Of a stretch of DNA of 34,136 bases, positions 1 to 5,606 are shown one piece after another. The stretch covers positions 1 through 34,136 of the forward strand of contig USJX01000028.1 in the NCBI GenBank assembly GCA_900555035.1, read 5' to 3'. The notes under the pieces were generated by a model. It worked only from the letters and a program-made list of their open reading frames with translations, was not told the DNA's origin and searched no databases. The DNA comes from an uncultured Prevotella sp. GTDB lineage: Bacteria; Bacteroidota; Bacteroidia; Bacteroidales; Bacteroidaceae. Numbering within the stretch: position 1 is the stretch's first letter; each line of letters begins with the position of its first letter. A program made the position numbers and the translations under genes.

Positions 1-925
1 ATGTAACATAGAGACTCTTGCCGCCGATACCAGGACAGATAACCTCCTGATAGTTGTAAGGCTTCAGGAGCGAACGGAGCAACTCCTGCAAGCGGAGGCG
101 GAGCTGTGTACCCTTTGGCAACCAGATAGGAAGGCCCTTACCTACACGCTCAGAGAACATGAAGAGTTCCATCTCCTTACCAATCTTACGGTGGTCGCGC
201 TTCTTAGCCTCTTCGAGGACAACCAGGTACTCATCGAGCATCTTCTTCTTAGGGAAGCTGATACCGTAGATACGAGTCATCTGCTCGCGCTTGGCATCGC
301 CACGCCAGAAGGCACCTGCTACGCTTGTAATCTTCACTGCCTTGATAAGGCCAGTGTTCATCAAGTGAGGACCACGGCAAAGGTCGGTGAAGTTGCCCTG
401 GGTATATGTGGTGATGGTACCATCCTCCAAGTCCTGCTCAATGTGCTCGCACTTGTAGTTCTGACCATCGGCCTTGAACTCAGCGAGTGCATCAGCCTTA
501 GCCACCTCCTTGCGAACCACTGGCTCGTTCTTCTTGGCGAGTTCCATCATCTTAGCCTCAATCTTGGCGAAATCATTCTCTGAGATCACCTGACCCTCGG
601 CTGGCATTACGTCGTAGAAGAAACCGCTCTCTACGGCTGGACCGAAGCCGAACTGAATACCTGGATAAAGCTCCTGCAGAGCTTCAGCCAACAAGTGGGC
701 AGATGTATGCCAGAATGTGTGCTTACCCTGCTCATCCTCAAACTTGTAGAGTTCTACGTTAGCATCCTCATTGATAGGACGGTTCAACTCTACTGTCTCA
801 CCATTAACACCGCAAGATACAACGTTGCGAGCGAGAGCCGGTGAGATGCTCTCGGCGATTTGTAAGCCAGTCACGCCCTGTTCATACTCGCGAACAGATC
901 CGTCTGGGAATGTGATTTTTACCAT
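1..925 (-). CDS. thrS: Threonyl-tRNA synthetase, N-terminal part (3' end outside window)
   Basis: This gene charges tRNA-Thr with threonine in the cytoplasm. Reading the minus strand from the ATG at 925 gives about 308 residues beginning MVKITFPDGSVREYEQG. These cover the TGS domain (about 1-60), the second additional editing domain with its HTSAH metal/editing motif and the NFTDLCRGPHL signature, and the start of the class II catalytic core (GKGLPIWLPKGTQLR, then IGGKSLYVT at the window edge). Full-length ThrRS is about 640 residues, so roughly half is present. It is divergently transcribed from ansA and has a promoter -7 box just upstream. The family call is secure; the rest of the gene is not visible. 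Confidence 0.97.
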   Translation of the reverse strand, partial: MVKITFPDGSVREYEQGVTGLQIAESISPALARNVVSCGVNGETVELNRPINEDANVELYKFEDEQGKHTFWHTSAHLLAEALQELYPGIQFGFGPAVESGFFYDVMPAEGQVISENDFAKIEAKMMELAKKNEPVVRKEVAKADALAEFKADGQNYKCEHIEQDLEDGTITTYTQGNFTDLCRGPHLMNTGLIKAVKITSVAGAFWRGDAKREQMTRIYGISFPKKKMLDEYLVVLEEAKKRDHRKIGKEMELFMFSERVGKGLPIWLPKGTQLRLRLQELLRSLLKPYNYQEVICPGIGGKSLYVT

Positions 926-955
926 AACAACTTAGTATTTTTATTAAATCAGCTG

Positions 956-963
956 CAAAAGTA
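956..963 (-). promoter_or_regulatory. thrS promoter -7 box
   Basis: On the minus strand this reads TACTTTTG, matching the Bacteroidetes -7 consensus TAnnTTTG, about 30 nt upstream of the thrS start. No clear -33 TTG is visible at the expected distance, so only the -7 element is called. The rest of 926-1239 holds the ansA promoter and AT-rich spacer. Confidence 0.6.
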
Positions 964-1168
964 CTATTTCTTTTTGTAACGAGCGAATATTTTCGCATAA
1001 AAAATGCATTTATTTTCAAAACTTCACTGATTGGCGACACTTTTGGGATTACACCTTATTATATATATATAGGATTTCTGGAAAAACGCAGGATTGGAAG
1101 GAACCGGCAGGTTTTCCTATCGAATGATAACAAAATGTTAAAACATGGCATATTTTTCGGGGAAACAC

Positions 1169-1199
1169 TTGGTCGTATCGAATATTTTCTGTATATTTG
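1169..1199 (+). promoter_or_regulatory. ansA promoter (-33 TTG, -7 TATATTTG)
   Basis: TTG at 1169-1171 is followed after 20 bp by TATATTTG at 1192-1199. This is the Bacteroidetes sigma-ABfr pattern, and it ends about 40 nt before the ansA ATG at 1240. Confidence 0.75.
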
Positions 1200-1239
1200 C
1201 ACTCGATTAAGTGACAAAAAGTAAATATTGATAAATAAA

Positions 1240-2271
1240 ATGGCAACACCCAAGATTCTCATCATCTATACAGGAGGTACCATCGGTATGGGAAAGGATC
1301 CTATTACAGGCATTTTGGAGCCTCTAGACTTCAACCACCTCGTCTCTTCCATGCCCGAGTTCAAACTGATTCAAGCAGAAATCGACGTACGAAAGTTTGA
1401 CCCTCCTATCGACTCCAGCGATATGGACCCGATGAGATGGGCGGAAATCGTGAGCATCATCGCAAAGAACTATGACGACTATGATGGCTTCGTTATCCTG
1501 CACGGAACGGATACGATGGCTTATACCTCGTCGGCTCTGAGTTTCATGCTCGAGAATCTGACCAAGCCCGTAATCCTTACCGGAAGCCAGCTGCCTATCG
1601 GCGAACTGCGCACCGACGGCAAGGAGAACCTGATGACTGCCATTGAAATTGCTTCGGCAAAGGACGAGGAAGGCCACCCTATGGTGCCTGAGGTATGCAT
1701 CTTCTTCAACGGCAAACTGATTCGCGGCAACCGTGCCATCAAGATCAATGCCGAGGGATTTCATGCCTTCGAATCGTTCAACCATCCGCACCTATGCGAT
1801 GTGGGCATCAACTTCCAGTATCACAAGCACCACATCCTCACGCCGGATTACGACAAGCCGATGGTGCCACACCTGAAACTCGACCCGAACGTGATCGTGT
1901 TCAGCCTCTTTCCTGGCATCCAGGACAACATCGTGCGCCACGTGATGGAATCGCCCGATTTGCGAGGCATCGTGATGCGTACCTTCGGTTCTGGAAATGC
2001 GCCACATGCGCCCTGGATTATGCGACTGCTCGACCAGGCTGCCCACCGTGGCGTGAACATCGTGAACATCAGCCAGTGCCTCACGGGTAGCGTGGAGATG
2101 GAACGCTATGGCGCCGGATTCCAGTTGAAGTCTGCCCATGTAATCAGCGGTCACGACTCTACGGTGGAAGCGATGGTTACCAAGCTGATGTGCCTGCAAG
2201 GCAGATACGAAGACAACCGCAAAGTGAGAGAAATGCTCAAGCAATCGCTTGCGGGTGAAATTACAATTTAG
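1240..2271 (+). CDS. ansA: Type I (cytoplasmic) L-asparaginase
   Basis: The enzyme hydrolyses L-asparagine to aspartate and ammonia. The product is 343 residues, close to the 338 of E. coli AnsA. The glycine-rich nucleophile motif YTGGTIGM places the catalytic Thr at residue 14. The second catalytic motif, HGTDTMAYTSSAL, supplies the Thr-Asp pair near residue 90, and FGSGNAP lies in the C-terminal domain. There is no signal peptide, which fits the cytoplasmic type. The frame is open from a TTG at 1228, but the ATG at 1240 gives the canonical N-terminus MATPKILIIYTGG and sits a normal distance from the promoter. The gene is monocistronic, with its own promoter and a terminator at 2384. Confidence 0.95.
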   Translation: MATPKILIIYTGGTIGMGKDPITGILEPLDFNHLVSSMPEFKLIQAEIDVRKFDPPIDSSDMDPMRWAEIVSIIAKNYDDYDGFVILHGTDTMAYTSSALSFMLENLTKPVILTGSQLPIGELRTDGKENLMTAIEIASAKDEEGHPMVPEVCIFFNGKLIRGNRAIKINAEGFHAFESFNHPHLCDVGINFQYHKHHILTPDYDKPMVPHLKLDPNVIVFSLFPGIQDNIVRHVMESPDLRGIVMRTFGSGNAPHAPWIMRLLDQAAHRGVNIVNISQCLTGSVEMERYGAGFQLKSAHVISGHDSTVEAMVTKLMCLQGRYEDNRKVREMLKQSLAGEITI

Positions 2272-2383
2272 TAATCATCAGCTGTTTTTAAATTAGAAAG
2301 AAATTTGATTAAGATTTAATTTGATTAAGATTAAAAGTTTTGAGAAATTAAGATTTCTATCAGCGGATAGAAAAAAAATTAAG

Positions 2384-2412
2384 GCACTTGCCCGTGAGGG
2401 CAGGTGCTTTTT
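2384..2412 (+). terminator. Rho-independent terminator after ansA
   Basis: GCACTTGCCC (2384-2393) pairs with GGGCAGGTGC (2398-2407), a 10-bp stem with one G-U pair and a GTGA loop, followed by TTTTT. An A8 run just upstream could also support termination from the other strand. It lies about 110 bp past the ansA stop. Confidence 0.85.
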
Positions 2413-2482
2413 ATATTTATACCATTTTTATGCATTTTAGATATAAAAAACTTTAAAAAGAACCTGATTCAGCTACATTTTC

Positions 2483-2513
2483 TTGATTCGCATCAATTTT
2501 TTGCTTAACTTTG
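2483..2513 (+). promoter_or_regulatory. Promoter of the 38-aa small gene
   Basis: TTG at 2483-2485 is followed after 20 bp by TAACTTTG at 2506-2513, a full Bacteroidetes promoter. The next substantial plus-strand start is the ATG at 2666, implying a 5' UTR of about 145 nt. That UTR contains only a 5-codon micro-ORF starting at 2578. Confidence 0.7.
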
Positions 2514-2665
2514 CATCCGAAAATTTAAATGTAAAGCAAGAAACAATATAACATACGAGCAAGATATTAAATAAAATATGACAGATATGGTGTAGGGCGA
2601 GAGTCCATTTCATCTATCACAAATATAATCAATCCAAATATTCACAATCAACAAAACCAACAATT

Positions 2666-2782
2666 ATGCAGATCAACAAAGCAAAGAAGTATGGTGAGTT
2701 CGTAGAGATTACTGCTCCCGTAGAAAGAACAGCATCAGAAGAGTATCCAAACGTTTTAGGCGGAGAAATCTGGTACAACTAA
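2666..2782 (+). CDS. Small hypothetical protein, 38 aa
   Basis: ATG at 2666 to TAA at 2780-2782 encodes 38 residues starting MQINKAKKYGEF and ending LGGEIWYN. There is no signal peptide or membrane segment; the peptide is mixed charged with a short Gly-Gly and an aromatic tail. Support for it being real comes from context: a consensus promoter 150 bp upstream, a strong terminator 200 bp downstream, and no overlap with another gene. I do not recognise the family. A Gly-Gly followed by a short tail can mark a processed peptide, but no processing or export gene is adjacent, so no such role is assigned. The interval 2783-2980 shows no further convincing gene. Confidence 0.5.
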   Translation: MQINKAKKYGEFVEITAPVERTASEEYPNVLGGEIWYN

Positions 2783-2980
2783 GTAGTATTAGAGAAATCT
2801 GATTCAGAGGAAATCAGAAAAGACAGACAGAAAAGGAATTAAGGTTATCTGATACTGTAAGAAGAAAAGAAGAGCGAGATCAAGAAATCATTAAAATCTA
2901 TCTTTTGCAGAAGTCGTATTTCCGCAGCTAGATAAGTTTTCCTTCATTTCATGACCAAACTCTTAAACTCAAATGATGAA

Positions 2981-3022
2981 GGCTCAATCCCCGAAGCGAA
3001 TTCGGGTATTGAGCCTTTATTG
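2981..3022 (+). terminator. Strong hairpin terminator downstream of the small gene
   Basis: GGCTCAAT (2981-2988) pairs with ATTGAGCC (3008-3015) and CCCGAA (2990-2995) with TTCGGG (3001-3006), with one 1x1 mismatch and a 5-nt loop, followed by a T-rich stretch. It closes the transcript from the 2506 promoter. Confidence 0.75.
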
Positions 3023-3031
3023 TATTTGTAC

Positions 3032-3100
3032 CCCCACAGAGATTATATTCAATGCCCCACAGAGATTATATTCAATGCCCCACGGAGATTATATTCAATG
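3032..3100. repeat. Tandem repeat, three 23-bp units
   Basis: Three head-to-tail units start at 3032, 3055 and 3078. Each begins CCCCAC(A/G)GAGATTATA and ends TTCAATG, and only one base differs (unit 3). A partial fourth unit (TCCCACAG) leads directly into the palindromic element at 3102. Confidence 0.9.
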
Positions 3101-3101
3101 T

Positions 3102-3180
3102 CCCACAGATTTCACAGATTTACACAGATTTAATTCTCTAACCAGAAAAAAAATCTGTGTAAATCTGTGAAATCCGTGGG
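3102..3180. repeat. 30-bp inverted repeat (intergenic palindromic element, copy 1)
   Basis: The left arm 3102-3131 (starting CCCACAGATTTCACAG) is the reverse complement of the right arm 3151-3180 with one mismatch in 30, around a 19-bp spacer. Each arm has internal near-repeats of ACAGATTT. The same arms recur at 7828-7977. It lies between convergent genes. Confidence 0.9.
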
Positions 3181-3243
3181 ACTAAAAAAATCAATCCGTG
3201 GGACTAAAAAAATAATCCGTGGGACTAAAAAATAATCCGTGGG
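3171..3243. repeat. Direct repeats AATCCGTGGGACTAAAAAA, four units
   Basis: Units start at 3171, 3193, 3214 and 3234, of 20-22 bp, varying only in A-run length and one or two bases; the last is truncated (AATCCGTGGGCTAA). The final unit runs into the stop codon of the DUF4301 gene (TAG at 3246-3244 on the minus strand). The same unit recurs at about 7977-8043. Confidence 0.9.
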
Positions 3244-4815
3244 CTAATGCTTGCAGCAACCTCCGTCGTGGTGATGCTCGTGCTTGATGCCACCCTCTAC
3301 GGCCTGATGCTGGTCGCGGAGCAGATCGTTGACGGTCTTCACTGGGTTGAATGTGCCCAGAGGAACCTCTACGAATACGGTGTTCCAGTCGCTCATCGCA
3401 CCATTCCAGAGACCTGGCAACTCCAAGGCCTTCAAGTCCTTACCGTTCTTGCTCTTGCTAGAGATGAAACCGGTGGATGGATCTACGAACTTAGGAAGAT
3501 CGAAGGCATTGCCCTGATAATCCTTGGTTGCGCAAACGAGATCTACTGGGTTGAAGTGTGTACCCTCGGTAAACATCTTCATGTACTCCTCGTTGTTCTT
3601 GTCAATCTGAGAACTCTCCAGAATCTGAAGACTTACAGTGCCATCCTGGTTGTAGGTAAGGAATGGACCGCCGCCAGGCTCGCCCACGTTCTTAACCACA
3701 CCGCATACACGCATAGGGCGGTTGAGCTTCTTGCGCAGATAGATAACCAGTTCGGCATCCTCCAGCTCCTTGATATCAGCCTTGCGGCAGCAGAGGTCGC
3801 GCTGAACGAAGCGGATGATTTCCTCCAGCTTCTCGTGGTTATACTGTCCGGAATCCAATAACTTGAGATACTCAAATGCCTGTTTCTGCAGGGTAACCAA
3901 TACACCTGCAATCACCTGCTTCCAGGTAACAGTCTCTGCCTTCAGGCGATCAGGAACCACATTATCGATGTTCTTGATGAATACTACATCTGCATCAATT
4001 TCGTTGAGGTTCTCGATGAGTGCGCCATGACCGCCCGGACGGAACAGCAATGAGCCATCCGCGTTGCGGAATGGAGTATTATCCGGATTGGCAGCGATGG
4101 TATCGGTGCTAGGCTTCTGCTCTGAGAATGAGATGTTATACTTGATGCCGTAGCGCTGTGCATACTTATCTGCCTTCTCTGCTACCATCTGCTTGAAGAG
4201 TTCCAGGTGGTCGTGAGAAACGGTGAAGTGAACGTTTGCCTCGCCATTGCTGCTTGCATAGAGCGCAGCCTCAACCAGGTGCTCCTCCATTGGAGTGCGA
4301 ACCTCGTCCTCATACTCGTGGAACTGGAGCAATCCCTTAGGCAACTGTCCGTAGTTCAATCCCTCTGGCTTGAGGAGATTAGCCACGATGGCCTTGTAAT
4401 CACCCTTCTTGATGAGGCACATGATGCCCTTCTCGTTGTTTACATGACACTTGTCGCAGAGTGCCTTGCGGAAAGCAAACTTCTTGATATTCTCGAAGAA
4501 TTGTTTTTCGAAGTCAGTAGTAGGAACATCGTATGGAGCATCGAGGAATGCAAACATGTTCTTGAACATACGGCTTGCCGCACCTGAGGCAGGTACGAAC
4601 TTCACAATCTTGTGACCCTCAGCCTTGTAGTCGTTCCACGCCTTCTCGTAGTCCTCTACTTCCTGGGCTGTAGGAGCCATGATACCCTTACCGATGGCAG
4701 CCGCACCCTCTAGTTTGAGGAATGGGAAACCATTCTTAATTTGTTCCAACTGGTGTTCAATCTGCTGCTCGGAGATGCCGCGGGCAGCGATTTGGTTTAG
4801 ATCTTGCTGATTCAT
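3244..4815 (-). CDS. DUF4301 family protein, possibly nucleotidyltransferase-like
   Basis: This 523-residue soluble protein matches the Bacteroidetes DUF4301 family by its N-terminal segment (IKNGFPFLKLEGAAAIGKGI) and the KFVPASGAASRMFK motif near residue 75. The family's function is not established. SGAASRM resembles the G-rich loop of sugar-nucleotide pyrophosphorylases, and ADVVFIKNIDNVVPDR resembles the UDPGP-type NIDN segment, so a GT-A-like nucleotidyltransferase fold is my inference. GGHGAL and GEPGGGPF are further glycine-rich loops. The C-terminus ends in a His/Cys tail (KHEHHHDGGCCKH) that could bind metal. The start at 4815 gives the natural MNQQDLNQI N-terminus. The gene converges on the small gene at 2666 across a repeat array and diverges from the 80-aa membrane protein gene. 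Confidence 0.85.
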   Translation of the reverse strand: MNQQDLNQIAARGISEQQIEHQLEQIKNGFPFLKLEGAAAIGKGIMAPTAQEVEDYEKAWNDYKAEGHKIVKFVPASGAASRMFKNMFAFLDAPYDVPTTDFEKQFFENIKKFAFRKALCDKCHVNNEKGIMCLIKKGDYKAIVANLLKPEGLNYGQLPKGLLQFHEYEDEVRTPMEEHLVEAALYASSNGEANVHFTVSHDHLELFKQMVAEKADKYAQRYGIKYNISFSEQKPSTDTIAANPDNTPFRNADGSLLFRPGGHGALIENLNEIDADVVFIKNIDNVVPDRLKAETVTWKQVIAGVLVTLQKQAFEYLKLLDSGQYNHEKLEEIIRFVQRDLCCRKADIKELEDAELVIYLRKKLNRPMRVCGVVKNVGEPGGGPFLTYNQDGTVSLQILESSQIDKNNEEYMKMFTEGTHFNPVDLVCATKDYQGNAFDLPKFVDPSTGFISSKSKNGKDLKALELPGLWNGAMSDWNTVFVEVPLGTFNPVKTVNDLLRDQHQAVEGGIKHEHHHDGGCCKH

Positions 4816-4853
4816 AATACCATATTTATGTTAAATTTACACTATATGTGCTA

Positions 4854-4861
4854 CAAAGATA
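4854..4861 (-). promoter_or_regulatory. DUF4301 gene promoter -7 box
   Basis: The minus strand reads TATCTTTG, an exact TAnnTTTG match, 39 nt upstream of the start at 4815. No clear -33 TTG is seen. Confidence 0.6.
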
Positions 4862-4903
4862 ATAGTTTTTTCTGATAATCAGAAATATTTCCGCTTTTTT
4901 TTG

Positions 4904-4911
4904 TACCTTTG
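4904..4911 (+). promoter_or_regulatory. Promoter -7 box for the membrane small-protein operon
   Basis: TACCTTTG matches TAnnTTTG, 65 nt before the ATG at 4976, divergent from the DUF4301 promoter. The leader holds overlapping inverted repeats (4933-4956): GGCGTT (4933-4938) can pair with AACGCC at 4943-4948, while GGCGTTT can pair instead with AAACGCC at 4950-4956. Confidence 0.55.
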
Positions 4912-4975
4912 CATTGAAAATTTAACGAAGTAGGCGTTTTTTAACGCCGAAACGCCATTGTTTGACAAATTTAAA

Positions 4976-5218
4976 ATGGAATATTGCGACATGGTTAGTA
5001 AATTATCAAAGGAGCACGACAGAAGGTCGGGGCTATCACATTACCTCTATGGGGTATCTAACTTGTTCATCAGCGGAACCGGTATAGGCGGATTATCTCC
5101 TATGATTACCGGTGACGAGATGGGAGTAAATAATATACTCTGCCTTGTACTTGGAGCTATAGCAGCTTTTGTATTTGCGTATAGTGCAAACAGAGTTATG
5201 AAGTATAACGATAAATAA
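4976..5218 (+). CDS. Small membrane protein, 80 aa
   Basis: The product is an 80-residue hypothetical protein. After a charged N-terminus (MEYCDMVSKLSKEHDRR) there are two hydrophobic segments, at about residues 22-43 (YGVSNLFISGTGIGGL) and 50-72 (LCLVLGAIAAFVFAY), then a basic tail, so two membrane passes are likely. The frame is open from a TTG at 4958, but the ATG at 4976 is the better start. It is the first gene after the 4904 promoter and is followed 8 bp later by the first of three 34-aa membrane microproteins. That suggests one membrane-protein operon reading toward relA. I do not recognise a named family. Confidence 0.75.
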   Translation: MEYCDMVSKLSKEHDRRSGLSHYLYGVSNLFISGTGIGGLSPMITGDEMGVNNILCLVLGAIAAFVFAYSANRVMKYNDK

Positions 5219-5226
5219 GAAACAAT

Positions 5227-5331
5227 ATGGAACTATATACTATATTTATGGGGCTAGGAGCCTTGATAGGAACCTGCTTCGCCATCTGGCTTAACACAAA
5301 ATCAGGTCAGAAGTGGATAGACAGTTTATAA
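5227..5331 (+). CDS. Membrane microprotein A (34 aa), first of three tandem paralogues
   Basis: ATG at 5227 to TAA at 5329-5331 encodes 34 residues beginning MELYTIFMGLGALIG. It has one hydrophobic helix (about 4-22), then AIW and the conserved basic tail TKSGQKWIDSL. It differs from microprotein C at 7 of 34 positions and from B at 15 of 34. It starts 8 bp after the 80-aa membrane protein gene. Conservation across three adjacent copies is the best evidence that these very short genes are translated. The likely topology is a single-pass inner-membrane peptide with a cytoplasmic Lys/Trp tail. Function is unknown. Confidence 0.75.
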   Translation: MELYTIFMGLGALIGTCFAIWLNTKSGQKWIDSL

Positions 5332-5347
5332 CATATAATAGAGTATT

Positions 5348-5452
5348 ATGGAAGGATTTGCTTTAGTAATGTGTATAGGAGCTGTCATTGGCACAAGCTT
5401 AGCCATTTGGAGCTACACCAAGTCTGGCAAAAAGTGGATAAATAATTTGTAA
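5348..5452 (+). CDS. Membrane microprotein B (34 aa), second of three tandem paralogues
   Basis: ATG at 5348 to TAA at 5450-5452 encodes 34 residues beginning MEGFALVMCIGAVIG and ending YTKSGKKWINNL. It is the most divergent of the three, yet keeps the length, the ME start, M8, A12, I14, AIW at 19-21, TKSG at 24-27, KWI at 29-31 and the final Leu. Substitutions are mostly conservative within the helix, the pattern expected of selection on a protein. It lies 16 bp after copy A. Confidence 0.75.
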   Translation: MEGFALVMCIGAVIGTSLAIWSYTKSGKKWINNL

Positions 5453-5465
5453 TATACGTTCTATT

Positions 5466-5570
5466 ATGGAACTAATGACAATATTTATGGGGCTGAGTGC
5501 AGTAATTAGCGCCAGCTTCGCCATTTGGCTCAACACAAAGTCTGGTCAGAAATGGATAGACGAGTTATAA
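5466..5570 (+). CDS. Membrane microprotein C (34 aa), third of three tandem paralogues
   Basis: ATG at 5466 to TAA at 5568-5570 encodes 34 residues beginning MELMTIFMGLSAVIS and ending NTKSGQKWIDEL. It lies 13 bp after copy B and 36 bp before relA, so it may share a transcript with relA, although relA has its own strong Shine-Dalgarno sequence. It is closest to copy A. A type I toxin-like peptide, a regulator of a membrane complex, or a structural peptide would all fit; the sequence does not decide. Confidence 0.75.
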   Translation: MELMTIFMGLSAVISASFAIWLNTKSGQKWIDEL

Positions 5571-5606
5571 AACTCAATAATATATAATCAACGGGAGGGA
5601 ACGACA

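Noticed and set aside
1228..1239. TTG start for ansA giving four extra residues
   Set aside because: The ATG at 1240 gives the canonical asparaginase N-terminus and a normal promoter distance.
2951..3170. Overlapping 60-65-aa ORFs in the repeat region after the 38-aa gene
   Set aside because: They run through a terminator hairpin and tandem repeats; the coding appearance comes from the repeat period.
3032..3243. Possible CRISPR array
   Set aside because: The units are directly adjacent without unique spacers, and no cas genes are present.
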